From Mesonia oceanica (GTDB lineage Bacteria; Bacteroidota; Bacteroidia; Flavobacteriales; Flavobacteriaceae): a stretch of DNA of 64,000 nucleotides. The stretch covers positions 166,542-230,541 of the forward strand of contig NZ_CABVMM010000008.1 in NCBI RefSeq assembly GCF_902499555.1, read 5' to 3'. Position 1 is the stretch's first letter. Every line of letters starts with the position of its first letter. The translations under genes and the position numbers were made by a program. The notes below the pieces were generated by a model. That model saw only the letters and a program-made list of their open reading frames with translations. It had not been told where the DNA came from and did no database searches. This document shows, piece after piece, positions 51,701-59,284 of the stretch.

Positions 51701-51916
51701 TTAGGGTATAATTTACCTTCAGATTTAATTAGAAAGATAGGCATGGGTAAATTAAAAATTTATGGGACCATTCAAAACCTATACACATTTACAGATTATT
51801 CAGGGTACGATCCCGAAATAGGGTCATATAACGGAGATGCTCTGCAAACAGGTGTAGATAGAGGTAGATACCCTATTCCAAGAACATTTACATTAGGTTT
51901 AAATGCAGAATTTTAA
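48725..51916 (+). CDS. SusC/RagA-family TonB-dependent transporter (mannan locus)
   Basis: This 1063-residue protein has a signal peptide (FSQIQAQ), a carboxypeptidase-D-like domain (TVTGTVKDENGMPLLGVNV), VVLIGYGAQ, a plug domain (VSVRIRGITSITGNNEPLYVIDG) and a barrel ending in TLGLNAEF. Like the first SusC it lacks an STN domain. It should import beta-mannan or glucomannan oligosaccharides with the SusD partner whose gene follows. An internal Met at residue 11 (MTRFLQLCL) is an alternative start that gives a more typical signal peptide. Confidence 0.95.
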   Translation: MQKHRNKSLPMTRFLQLCLLFFACFSFSQIQAQQKTVTGTVKDENGMPLLGVNVLIKDSNTGTTTNFDGEYQISVNNENVIVFSYVGFVPVEEKVGERNQIDVTLAEDSESLAEVVLIGYGAQQRQDVNGSVSSIEAEEIENIPQVSIDQLMQGRAAGVTISQNSGKPGSAVSVRIRGITSITGNNEPLYVIDGVPISGDSRNTSTSGRTDASDFEGTGQVGTSPLSSINPADIESVDILKDASATAIYGSRGANGVVIIKTKSGSKNQDGKLRYNTYLAMQEPQKLLDVMSLPTYAKLQNDLADEFNTDPRVEFTNPELLGPGTDWQDEVFQQAWMQNHQLSYSGGSEKTNYLISGSYLDQEGMVIGSGFNRITLRANIDSQVKDWLHVGAYITASRTDEDITLNSNRNGIVSLALLQAPDVAVRNPDGTFAGPPNDPTAVEGSINPVALALSRTNNLLKHNLLGNIYSEFILLDGLKFRNEIGGNFDFSDNSIFTPTYSWGRFINEYATLFEKRAENRFWIIKNYINYNKNFNGIHDLNLLIGQEAQESAWEGVLATGQEFVSNNLQTLNNAERILDYGAYQGSTSLNSYYGRALYSLKNKYGLTATFRADGSSKFDPMGDKQWGYFPSFAASWKIYKEPWMEGVNKTVDNIRLKAGYGVVGNQGLPNYRYGASLASVQTGAGLGYYVSNIPNPDLKWEESTQVNLGLDFSLFKNRLNTTIEVYSKESKDFLYQLPLPVFLTGPSGDESYLGGLTAPYVNLGEMSNKGVDLTINYSTLQSKDFSWSSSLNFSHYKNKVTSLYSDNLEVIRSITSGYLATPITRTVQGKPVGMFWGYKVKGIFRTPEDINGAPEQFGIPFSDNINDNQLGDIQYEDINGDGVINQDDRTFIGNPHPDFTFGFTNNFSYKNFDLSIFLQGSYGNDILNLTRKETTGLARFYSNQLVEAQDYYTPDNTDAKYPRPRRGDDNQNIFVSDRYVEDGSYLRIQNLSLGYNLPSDLIRKIGMGKLKIYGTIQNLYTFTDYSGYDPEIGSYNGDALQTGVDRGRYPIPRTFTLGLNAEF

Positions 51917-51929
51917 AACATATATTACT

Positions 51930-53498
51930 ATGAAAGATATAAATTTAAAAATGAGAATCTTACCAATATGTATTTTAATATTATTGGTAAGTGCTTGTAG
52001 CGATGATTTTTTAAATCGACCGCCGGAAGATTCGGTTGCTTTAGATAATTTTTATTCAAGTGAAGAAGAATTAATGGCCAATACCAATGTTCTTTATGGA
52101 ACCCCATGGTTTAATTTTAATACAAAAGCGTTTTGGGCAATTGGAGAATTAACCGGAGGAAATGCACGTACCTATTCTGGAGATGTAATAAATTTCGGCA
52201 ATTTCACGGTTTCTGGTGATAACACTGTTCTTACCGATGGCTGGGAAAGTTTATGGGGAGTTGTGGCGCAATCTAATGCCATGATAAATTTTGTGCCGGA
52301 GCGAGTAAGTTCTTCAATTCCTGAGAGTGCTGTGAAAAATGCATTAGGAGAAGCTCATTTTATGCGTGCTGCAGCTTATTTTTATTTGGTTAGAATTTGG
52401 GGAGCTGTTCCGATTATTGAAAACAATTTAGATTATGTTTATGACCCTCAAATTCCTAAAAATAGGATAGAGGATGTATATGAGTTTATAGAAAGGGATC
52501 TGCAGTTTGCCATTGATAATTGCTATGAAAAAATTAGAGGTGAAAATTATGAAGCGAACATTCATGTTTCCAGCGGATCTGCAAAAGCATTAAAAGCCAA
52601 AGTTCATCTTTACCAAGAAGAGTATCAAGAAGCTAGACAACTCGCTGAAGAAGTTATTAATAGTGGTGAATTTAAACTTTTTGGGATAGACTTACCTTCC
52701 AAAAGTTATGCAGATTTATTCCTTACCGAAAATAACAATAATCAAGAATCGATCGTACAAATGCAGTGGACCGCTCAAGGATATGGTAGGGGAAATGCTA
52801 TGCAAGCATCTTTTGCCATTAGTTCTCAAATTACGGGAACAGGCGATGGTTATGGCGTTATTGGGCCCACCTTAGATTTACAAGATGCTTATGAGGATGG
52901 GGATGTACGTAGAAAACCTACCATTATGTTAGAAGGAGATTATTATCCCGAAATTCTTTCTGAAGAAGGTGGATACACCGTACCGGAAACAGTAAATGCC
53001 CAGTTAACCAAAGCCGGAATCAAGAAATATGTAGTGGGTACGCCAGAAGATAATGGGGGCGAAGGTTCTTCTCATTCAGCTGCGAATAATACGTATATTA
53101 TGCGCTATGCCGATGTGTTGTTAATTCACGCCGAAGCTATTTTAGCAGGTCAGTCCAGTACCAGTGATCCTGCAGCGCTAGATTCATTTAATACCATAAG
53201 ACAACGGGCAGGTTTAGGAAGTTTTCCTTCTATCACCTTAGAAAATATTCTTCAAGAAAGAAGGATTGAGTTTGCTATAGAAGGTGATTATTGGTTTGAT
53301 TTAGGGAGAATAGATCGCCAAATGGCTATTGAAATAATTAGTAACCAAGAAAGAGGAATTTACAGCAACGAAACCGGTGAAGTATATTCTGAAAATTACA
53401 CTCCTTCTTCTGATGATTTTTTAATGCCTTATCCTTCCACAGATGCTGCTTTAAATCCATTATTATTGGAAGAACCACAACCTTATGATTTTAATTAA
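51930..53498 (+). CDS. SusD/RagB-family glycan-binding lipoprotein (mannan locus)
   Basis: The ATG at 51930 gives 522 residues and lies 13 bases after the susC stop. The open frame to 51903 would overlap susC. A further ATG at 51951 puts the lipobox (LVSAC) at a more usual distance and is equally possible. SusD features: FLNRPPEDS, EAHFMRAAAYFYLVRIWGAVPII, ALKAKVHLYQEEYQEA and the C-terminal LQERRIEFAIEGDYWFDLGRI. It caps the preceding SusC and should bind mannan-type oligosaccharides; the ligand is inferred. Confidence 0.94.
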   Translation: MKDINLKMRILPICILILLVSACSDDFLNRPPEDSVALDNFYSSEEELMANTNVLYGTPWFNFNTKAFWAIGELTGGNARTYSGDVINFGNFTVSGDNTVLTDGWESLWGVVAQSNAMINFVPERVSSSIPESAVKNALGEAHFMRAAAYFYLVRIWGAVPIIENNLDYVYDPQIPKNRIEDVYEFIERDLQFAIDNCYEKIRGENYEANIHVSSGSAKALKAKVHLYQEEYQEARQLAEEVINSGEFKLFGIDLPSKSYADLFLTENNNNQESIVQMQWTAQGYGRGNAMQASFAISSQITGTGDGYGVIGPTLDLQDAYEDGDVRRKPTIMLEGDYYPEILSEEGGYTVPETVNAQLTKAGIKKYVVGTPEDNGGEGSSHSAANNTYIMRYADVLLIHAEAILAGQSSTSDPAALDSFNTIRQRAGLGSFPSITLENILQERRIEFAIEGDYWFDLGRIDRQMAIEIISNQERGIYSNETGEVYSENYTPSSDDFLMPYPSTDAALNPLLLEEPQPYDFN

Positions 53499-53508
53499 AA
53501 GAAATAGT

Positions 53509-54564
53509 ATGAAAAATATAAAAATAATTTTAGGATTAGTTTTCTTAACGATTAGCTCGATAGGTTTTATTTCCTGTGAAGGCGATGATAGCGGTCCGGC
53601 TACTGTAGATGGCCCTCCTGTGATTAATAGGGTAACTTTGGCCATTAACGATTCTACCACAACGGTGGGTTTGCGTGAAAATATGTACCGTATTTATGGA
53701 GAGAATTTGGCTACCACTAAAGAGATTTATTTTAATGATACCAAATCTTATTTTAATCCAACGTTGGTCACCAATACGACCATATTGGTTTCTATTCCAA
53801 AAGAAACTCCTTATTTTGATGCTAGCGACGAACTTAAAGTAGTGACTTCAGAAGGAGTTGCGGTTATTGATTTTCCTATCGAGCAACCAGCACCTGAGAT
53901 CGATAGTTTTTCGCCGGTGGCAGCAGGAGCCGGTGAAATTGTTACCATTGTAGGAAGTATTTTTGAAGGGCTAGAGTCCGTACGTTTTGGAGAGACAGAA
54001 GCTGTCATCGTTTCCTCTACAAGCACAGAGATTCAAGTAGAAGTACCTGAAGGAATCGTACAAAGTTATATTTTTGTTGAAACCCTTGGTGGAGTTACTC
54101 AATCTGAACAAGCCTTTGGATTTAAATTCGTGATCTATGATGATGCCCTCAAAGAAGGTTGGTGGGTTGGAGGCTGGGATGGTTCCGAGGATTTTGAGAA
54201 TACCGAGCAAGTGAAAAGAGGGGATTTTTCCATTAAAAGAATTTACAATGGAGGATATTCTGGTTTTCAAATAGGGAATGGGGGTGCTCCATTACCAATT
54301 TCAGATTACAGTGCTGTTAAGGTCTCTATTTATGGAGAGCAAAATGTAGGAAATTTAAGATTCTCCATTAATGCGTTAAATGAACAAGAGCTAGGAGTGA
54401 TTTTACAAGTAGAAGAGGGGCAATGGAATGATTTTGAAATATCATTAGATGACCCTGCTTTAATTGGAGAGAATGAATTAGAAGTATTTTCTCAGATTGT
54501 TATTCAAGAACTAAGCGGTAATAGCAATGTGATTATTTACATCGATGATTTAGGATTAATATAA
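53509..54564 (+). CDS. TIG-domain surface glycan-binding lipoprotein
   Basis: The ATG at 53509 gives 351 residues with a lipoprotein signal (GFISC, Cys22). Two IPT/TIG-like immunoglobulin domains follow (about 35-120 and 122-205, PEIDSFSPVAAGAGEIVTIVGSIF). A C-terminal jelly-roll domain (about 215-350, GWWVGGWDGSEDF, VIIYIDDLGL) looks like a carbohydrate-binding module. It occupies the SusE/F position of the locus but is not homologous to SusE. It should hold mannan at the cell surface. A strong terminator follows. Confidence 0.85.
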   Translation: MKNIKIILGLVFLTISSIGFISCEGDDSGPATVDGPPVINRVTLAINDSTTTVGLRENMYRIYGENLATTKEIYFNDTKSYFNPTLVTNTTILVSIPKETPYFDASDELKVVTSEGVAVIDFPIEQPAPEIDSFSPVAAGAGEIVTIVGSIFEGLESVRFGETEAVIVSSTSTEIQVEVPEGIVQSYIFVETLGGVTQSEQAFGFKFVIYDDALKEGWWVGGWDGSEDFENTEQVKRGDFSIKRIYNGGYSGFQIGNGGAPLPISDYSAVKVSIYGEQNVGNLRFSINALNEQELGVILQVEEGQWNDFEISLDDPALIGENELEVFSQIVIQELSGNSNVIIYIDDLGLI

Positions 54565-54633
54565 TTAAACTTTTGAAATAAAATTTATACGCTAACTAAC
54601 CTCCAATTAATTTAGAAATTTTAAATTTCTATG

Positions 54634-54662
54634 AATCGGGCCCTAAAAAGCCCGATTTTTTT
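54634..54662 (+). terminator. Terminator closing the susC-susD-SGBP unit
   Basis: AATCGGGC and GCCCGATT pair around CCTAAAAA and are followed by a T-run. It lies about 70 bases after the stop codon of the glycan-binding protein. Confidence 0.9.
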
Positions 54663-54776
54663 ATGGAATTAGCTCAAGTAGCTGTAGAGAAAAGCTAACT
54701 TAAATTTCTTAAAGCTACTGGTTTTTAAAGATGAGTAATTGTACTTGGGGAAGATTTAATTATTGAATAGCGTGAA

Positions 54777-55670
54777 CTATTGGTGAACTTCGTTTTGGTT
54801 CCTGTATTTTTTTCTAAAACCCATTGGTGTAAATCCGGTTTTAAGTTTAAAAATTTTAGAAAAGTAAGAATAATCAGAAAATTCTAAGCTGTGGGATATA
54901 GCCGTCAAGTTTTCATCAGCATGCACAATTAATCGTTTTGCTTCTAAAATTACCCGTTCGTAAATCAATTCAGAAGTTGTTTTACTAATCGTTTCCTTGA
55001 CCACCCTATTTAGGTGTTTGGTGCTGATATTTAATTGCTGTGCATAAAACTTCGGTAATTTTTCTGTTTGAAAGTTCTCATCTATCAGAATTTCAAGTCT
55101 TTCAAGAGTTTTTAAATAATTGGGAGAATAGCTCTCTTCGTTAGAGATGGTATCGGTATACGCTCTCAAAAGATCAATATAAACCGTATTGATTAAACTC
55201 ACTATTTTTAATTCTTTAAAAGGCTTGTTTTTTGTGAATTCTGTATATGTCTCTTCTAATTTTTTATATAAACTGCTTATTTTTTTGTCAGGTAATTGAA
55301 GCAGTGGAGGATTTTGAAAAGAGTAGTAAAAGGGGAATTCATGAAGTTTATGCTTTAAAAACTTCAATTCGTAAAACTCTTGAGAATGAAAAAAAATAAA
55401 TCCTTCCGGAGGGGAATCAAACTTCCAAAAATGGGTTTGGCCAGGTCTTAAAAAGAAAACACTGCCCGGCGTAATGCTATAAGAATTAAAATCGATTTCA
55501 TGAACTCCTGTTCCTTTGATAAACATCACACATAGATAGAAATTGTGCTTATGAGGCCTAGCGATCAATTTTTTATTTAAAGAAATATGATTGGAAAAAG
55601 AATTTATATAGAAATCTTTTAGGCTTTCCGTTTCTTCAAATTGATTTATTTTGAGTACAGGGATTTTCAT
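54777..55670 (-). CDS. AraC-family transcriptional regulator
   Basis: This 297-residue protein has an N-terminal cupin-like sensor (RPHKHNFYLCVMF, ITPGSVFFLRPGQTHFW) and a C-terminal AraC domain: LPKFYAQQLNISTKHLNRVV, then LTAISHSLEFSDYSYFSKIF and GFTPMGFRKKY. It belongs to a branch common in Bacteroidota. It is divergent from a DUF983 gene and converges with the mannan susC-susD unit. Its targets are unknown; proximity alone does not show that it controls mannan genes. Confidence 0.87.
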   Translation of the reverse strand: MKIPVLKINQFEETESLKDFYINSFSNHISLNKKLIARPHKHNFYLCVMFIKGTGVHEIDFNSYSITPGSVFFLRPGQTHFWKFDSPPEGFIFFHSQEFYELKFLKHKLHEFPFYYSFQNPPLLQLPDKKISSLYKKLEETYTEFTKNKPFKELKIVSLINTVYIDLLRAYTDTISNEESYSPNYLKTLERLEILIDENFQTEKLPKFYAQQLNISTKHLNRVVKETISKTTSELIYERVILEAKRLIVHADENLTAISHSLEFSDYSYFSKIFKLKTGFTPMGFRKKYRNQNEVHQ

Positions 55671-55734
55671 AGAAATGTCTTAAAAGTACAAAAAATAGCA
55701 GGAAAAATATAATATTCATGAATAATTGAGGGAT

Positions 55735-55742
55735 TAATTTTG
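55735..55742 (+). promoter_or_regulatory. Bacteroidota -7 box for DUF983 gene (TAATTTTG)
   Basis: TAATTTTG matches TAnnTTTG and lies 22 bases before the ATG at 55765, the same spacing as the lacI box. Confidence 0.4.
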
Positions 55743-55764
55743 CATAGTTAAAAGTTTTGATGTG

Positions 55765-56115
55765 ATGAATAAAGCCTTAGAGATTGTAAAATGCAAGTGT
55801 CCCAAATGCGGGAAAGGAAATATGTTTAATAAAAAAGGGAATATTTTTTTATTTAAACTGCCTGAAATGAATAAGCGTTGTAAGCATTGCGATTATAAAT
55901 TTGAAAAAGAGACAGGTTTCTTTTTTGGAGCTATGTTTGTAAGTTATGCTATTGCAGCAGCAGAAATGATATCGATTCTTGTTTTATTTTGGTATTTAAT
56001 AGACTTATCACCATTAAATGTCTTTTTTATTATAGTTTTTGTTGCCGTTTTATCGAGTACTTTCAATTTTAGGCTTTCCAGGTCTATTTGGACTCATATT
56101 TTTTATAAGAATTGA
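55765..56115 (+). CDS. DUF983 zinc-ribbon membrane protein
   Basis: The ATG at 55765 gives 116 residues; the frame also has a GTG one codon earlier. Two CxxC pairs (CKCPKCGKG and CKHCDYKF) form a zinc ribbon. Two membrane helices follow (about 53-77 and 83-102). This matches the DUF983 family, small membrane proteins of unknown role common in Bacteroidota and Alphaproteobacteria. Confidence 0.82.
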   Translation: MNKALEIVKCKCPKCGKGNMFNKKGNIFLFKLPEMNKRCKHCDYKFEKETGFFFGAMFVSYAIAAAEMISILVLFWYLIDLSPLNVFFIIVFVAVLSSTFNFRLSRSIWTHIFYKN

Positions 56116-56132
56116 AATTTTCCATTACTCGA

Positions 56133-56957
56133 TTATTCAGTTATTAAATGTTGCTTAAAATAGACAAAATGGTACTCAATTGATTTGGACCAATAGGCTG
56201 TAGTATGATTTCCCGATTGCAGAGAAAACCGAATGGGTAAATTTTTAGATAATGCCAATTTTTTAATTGCTAACGTGTTACTTAGTAATGGATCTTGTAA
56301 GCCACAATCAATAAAAAATCCCTTTTTAAAATTATTATTTCTAAGTAAATAAGATATACTGTATTTTTCCCAATTATGTTCTTTTGGGTTACCTAATGTC
56401 ATTTCCAAATCGTCTGTCATTCGGTTGCTATCAAAGAATACGTTACTAATTTCTTTAAAGTTTTCATAATCAAATTCAAGGGCTCCACTTGTTGAAGCAG
56501 CGGTATTAAAAAAATCGGGATGCTTTATAAATAAACTTAGCGCTCCATAACCACCCATACTTAAACCAGTGATAAAAATATTGTTTTCTGCAATGCTGTA
56601 TCTTTTTTTAATTTTAGGTACCAGTTCTTTAAAAAAGAAATCTTCATATTGAAAGTTTTCTAACTTCGGACTATTTAAATAGTAATTCACATAGCCTTCA
56701 GGACAAACTAAAATCATCTGGTAGTTGGTTGCTAATTTTTTTAAATCGGTTGTTTTATTCCATTGCTCGTAATTTTCACTATATCCGTGTAGCATAAAAA
56801 CCAACGGATAGGTTTTTGACGCTTGGTAGTTATTAGGTTTTTGAACAATTACCGGTACCCGGTGTTCAATATAGGTTGAGTTTATGGTTAGTGTTTCTTG
56901 TGCCCAAAAAGATGATACTAACATCATAGCGATGGTTGATAAAAAGATATTTTTCAT
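56133..56957 (-). CDS. Secreted esterase of the PF00756 (esterase D-like) type
   Basis: The ATG at 56957 gives 274 residues with a signal peptide (SSFWAQ); the upstream extension starts at TTG. It is an alpha/beta-hydrolase with FMLHGYSENYEQW, the nucleophile Ser in ITGLSMGGYGAL, an Asp in CGLQDPLL and the His in SGNHTTAYW. Relatives hydrolyse feruloyl, acetyl or S-formylglutathione esters. With a signal peptide, a carbohydrate ester is more likely than formylglutathione. It is divergent from an HxlR regulator that probably controls it. Confidence 0.83.
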   Translation of the reverse strand: MKNIFLSTIAMMLVSSFWAQETLTINSTYIEHRVPVIVQKPNNYQASKTYPLVFMLHGYSENYEQWNKTTDLKKLATNYQMILVCPEGYVNYYLNSPKLENFQYEDFFFKELVPKIKKRYSIAENNIFITGLSMGGYGALSLFIKHPDFFNTAASTSGALEFDYENFKEISNVFFDSNRMTDDLEMTLGNPKEHNWEKYSISYLLRNNNFKKGFFIDCGLQDPLLSNTLAIKKLALSKNLPIRFSLQSGNHTTAYWSKSIEYHFVYFKQHLITE

Positions 56958-57005
56958 TTTTTGTATTTTTATCAAAGATCCTGAATGGTGATTTTAGAAA
57001 CAATA

Positions 57006-57023
57006 ACTAACAAAATTGTTAGT
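57006..57023. promoter_or_regulatory. Palindromic operator candidate for HxlR regulator
   Basis: ACTAACAA and TTGTTAGT are perfect 8-base arms around AA, between the divergent esterase (start 56957) and HxlR gene (start 57040). HxlR proteins bind such palindromes as dimers, so this probably controls both genes. Confidence 0.6.
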
Positions 57024-57039
57024 AGTTAAATTATTGATA

Positions 57040-57417
57040 ATGAGAAAAAAGGAATCAACAAATTTTGAAAACGAACAGTTTTTGTTTAAGGTATGTGAAT
57101 TGAATTCTGCAATTGCTATGATCAGTGGTCGTTGGAAATCACAAATAGTTTATTCTATTTCACAGGGCAGCGATCGGTTTCATTTATTACAACAAGAATT
57201 ACCGAATATTTCAGAAACCGTTTTGGCAAGACAATTAAAGGAATTAGAAACCCATGCTATTTTGGTAAAACAGGAAATTTCAAATACAGTTCCTGCGGGT
57301 ATTCAATATGTATTAACGAATAAGGGCTGTGATTTAGTTCCCATTCTTAAAAACCTTTGTGAATGGGGGAAGCTGTACGAAGGAGGGAAAGAAATTTCAG
57401 TGGCTCCTACGATTTAA
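57040..57417 (+). CDS. HxlR-family winged-helix regulator
   Basis: The ATG at 57040 gives 125 residues; starting further upstream would run through the operator-like palindrome. The HxlR core is visible: the ISGRWKSQIVYSISQGSDRFHLLQQELPNISETVLARQLKELE stretch and the wing around VPAGIQYVLTNKG. A Cys near residue 18 (KVCELN) sits where some HxlR members sense thiol-reactive compounds. It probably regulates the divergent esterase and itself. The 233-base gap after it (57418-57650) shows no feature. Confidence 0.88.
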   Translation: MRKKESTNFENEQFLFKVCELNSAIAMISGRWKSQIVYSISQGSDRFHLLQQELPNISETVLARQLKELETHAILVKQEISNTVPAGIQYVLTNKGCDLVPILKNLCEWGKLYEGGKEISVAPTI

Positions 57418-57650
57418 TTTTTTTTAAACTTAGTTGGATAATTGATGGTTTTATTTACATAGTTTATTGAACACTACCTTAACTATCATCAGCAGACTAT
57501 AAGTTGAAATTTTTCTTCTAGTACAATGCGCTATTATTACAAGTTAAACTTTTGTTTAAGCAAATAGAGCCAAATAGAAACTCCATGAAGATTTTTAGAA
57601 GCAGATGAGGACAAGCAATTACTTATAATCGCAATTGTTGATGACAGTTT

Positions 57651-58196
57651 TTAATTGAGTTCAATTAATTTTATTTCATCGTTGGAAATTCTCTTAAAGG
57701 TTCCGGTTACAAAATCTTGATTTTGTAAACTATTTTCTAATTCATTACAAAGGTTGTTACAATCAATATTCGTTTTATTAAGCAATTTTAAACCATTATC
57801 TGTTGTTATAAAGTTTTCGCCGTTTATTTTTAAATCTATTTCAAAAGGAGTTTCATTATCTACTTCTTGAGTTGACTTAATTTCTAAAAGAGTGTATTTC
57901 ATAGAACTTCCATCGGCAGGGGGATTGTTTATTGGCTCTGTCTTTACAGATAAGTTATAAATAGTGCCAGGTTGGTAATTAAATCCTTCAATAGTTGAGT
58001 AGAATTTAGTCCAATTTTCAGTTCCAATTTCAGTTTCTTCTTGAACCATTAGCGTTAAAACAGGACCTAGCGCAATACCTGTATTCTGAAAATGATTAAT
58101 CCTCATATCGATAGTTGCAGTTTGAGGTTGGTGGTCGTCATTGGAACAAGATAATAATGTTCCAAGAATCATTAAAAGTAAAATTTGTTGTTTCAT
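57651..58196 (-). CDS. DUF4377 lipoprotein
   Basis: This 181-residue lipoprotein has a clear signal (TLLSC, Cys17) and one DUF4377 domain (residues 27-115). That domain is recognisable by IDMRINHFQN, CL/VQEE, FYSTIEGFNYQPGTIYNLSVKTEPI and YTLLEIKSTQEV. DUF4377 proteins are small envelope proteins of unknown function, often single genes. The last 60 residues form a less conserved region with two Cys close together (DCNNLC). It is first of a run of unrelated single genes on the minus strand. Confidence 0.75.
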   Translation of the reverse strand: MKQQILLLMILGTLLSCSNDDHQPQTATIDMRINHFQNTGIALGPVLTLMVQEETEIGTENWTKFYSTIEGFNYQPGTIYNLSVKTEPINNPPADGSSMKYTLLEIKSTQEVDNETPFEIDLKINGENFITTDNGLKLLNKTNIDCNNLCNELENSLQNQDFVTGTFKRISNDEIKLIELN

Positions 58197-58350
58197 TAAT
58201 CTCTAATCTTTTCTCTTAAAAGTAAGATGTATAATTAGCTAAGAGGTTGCGTTTATATTGTTTTAAATTTGATGGGATAAGTGTTAGTTACTGATTAAAT
58301 CAGTATTTTTTGGGTTGGTAAATTATTCAACAATTCTGAGTGGATTTAGT

Positions 58351-58414
58351 TTACACTGAGCGGAGTCGAAGTGTAGTCGAATCGGCCGTAATTGCGGTTA
58401 TGTATTGTTGCCAA
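58351..58414. repeat. Dispersed-repeat remnants downstream of zinc-ribbon gene
   Basis: CACTGAGCGGAGTCGAAGTG (58354-58373) is the same element as at 24620-24639. Adjacent CCGTAATTGCGG and the ATTGTTGCCAAT at the gene end form a second block that runs into the last codons of the zinc-ribbon gene. This looks like the end of an inserted cassette. Confidence 0.5.
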
Positions 58415-58991
58415 TAGTTTTTTTAATATTTTCTTCTATTAAATTAACTTTTTCAGTCCAGTATTCAACTGCTTTTTTTAAGTCAGTTTTTCTTTTCTTT
58501 TTTGTTCCAGTTTTGAATTCACTGGGCAAGTTGAACAAGAAATGTGAATTTTTATCCCAATCTTTACTTTTCTCGCTTTCTGTCTGTGGTTCTATTCTTG
58601 TCATCCAAAAACGTAAATTTTCAATATAGATTTCTTTTTTCTCATTTAGAAAGTCAATTAGAGTAGGTTTTTCTTTGGGAATGTAACCAGGTCCAGTACA
58701 ACCGCAAGAATGAAAAGTGATTCCAGTTTCAAACAAGTCTTTCATATGATTCCAAGCCTTCAAGTCAGATTTTTTAGGAGACTCAAAGTCCAATCCCATA
58801 TTTGCCATCATTCCACCACATTCAGGACAGTTATACGGCTGATTTTCCCAAACCTTTGTATAAGCTATATTTCCATCAATATCAATTAATAATCTTCTCT
58901 TAAATGTTTTCCTACATTCAAAACAAGCATAGTGAGGTTTATATGAGTTAATTCCGTATCGGCACATTTTGGGTCCAATTACTGGCAACAT
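58398..58991 (-). CDS. Zinc-ribbon protein of unknown function
   Basis: This 197-residue protein has two CxxC pairs (C23-C26 and C55-C58, in ACFECRKTF and YNCPECGGMM) that should bind zinc, plus a further CGC motif (FHSCGCTGPG). The C-terminal half is charged and helical. ANMGLDFESPKKSDLKAW follows the second pair. No signal peptide is present, so it is cytoplasmic. The start is uncertain: ATG 58991 lies inside a boundary motif, and the ATG at 58967 (MCRYGINS) gives a shorter, perhaps truer protein. The family is not recognised. Confidence 0.65.
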   Translation of the reverse strand: MLPVIGPKMCRYGINSYKPHYACFECRKTFKRRLLIDIDGNIAYTKVWENQPYNCPECGGMMANMGLDFESPKKSDLKAWNHMKDLFETGITFHSCGCTGPGYIPKEKPTLIDFLNEKKEIYIENLRFWMTRIEPQTESEKSKDWDKNSHFLFNLPSEFKTGTKKKRKTDLKKAVEYWTEKVNLIEENIKKTIGNNT

Positions 58992-58993
58992 TC

Positions 58994-59273
58994 GAATAAA
59001 CGCATTACGTTTATCTACACCAGATAACTACTTCAAAAATAAATAAAATGTCGGTATTCTAAAACATTATAAATGGTAAAGAGTAGGTAAATTACCTATA
59101 AAAACTTAAAGCCATTTGCCTCCTCAGCTAACAAGGGAGGCATCAACAAAAAGCTCGTTTTATAGTTCTCTAACGAACAAGCTTTTGCCATTGCTAAACG
59201 TGGATTGCCATACCAAAAAGAATGTGTTTCAAATTTAAAGTAGAAAAGAGTTGTTTTATCTCAGATCTTTGTT
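58994..59273. repeat. Long dispersed intergenic repeat, copy A
   Basis: About 280 bases closely match copy B at 62833-63123. Shared landmarks in order are ATTACGTTTATCTACAC, GATAACTACT, AAAGCCATTTGCCTCC, CAAGCTTTTGCCATTGCTAA and TTGCCATACCAA. It fills the gap between the TlpA-type gene and the zinc-ribbon gene and has no open reading frame of note. Confidence 0.85.
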
Positions 59274-59284
59274 ACTTGCTTGTA

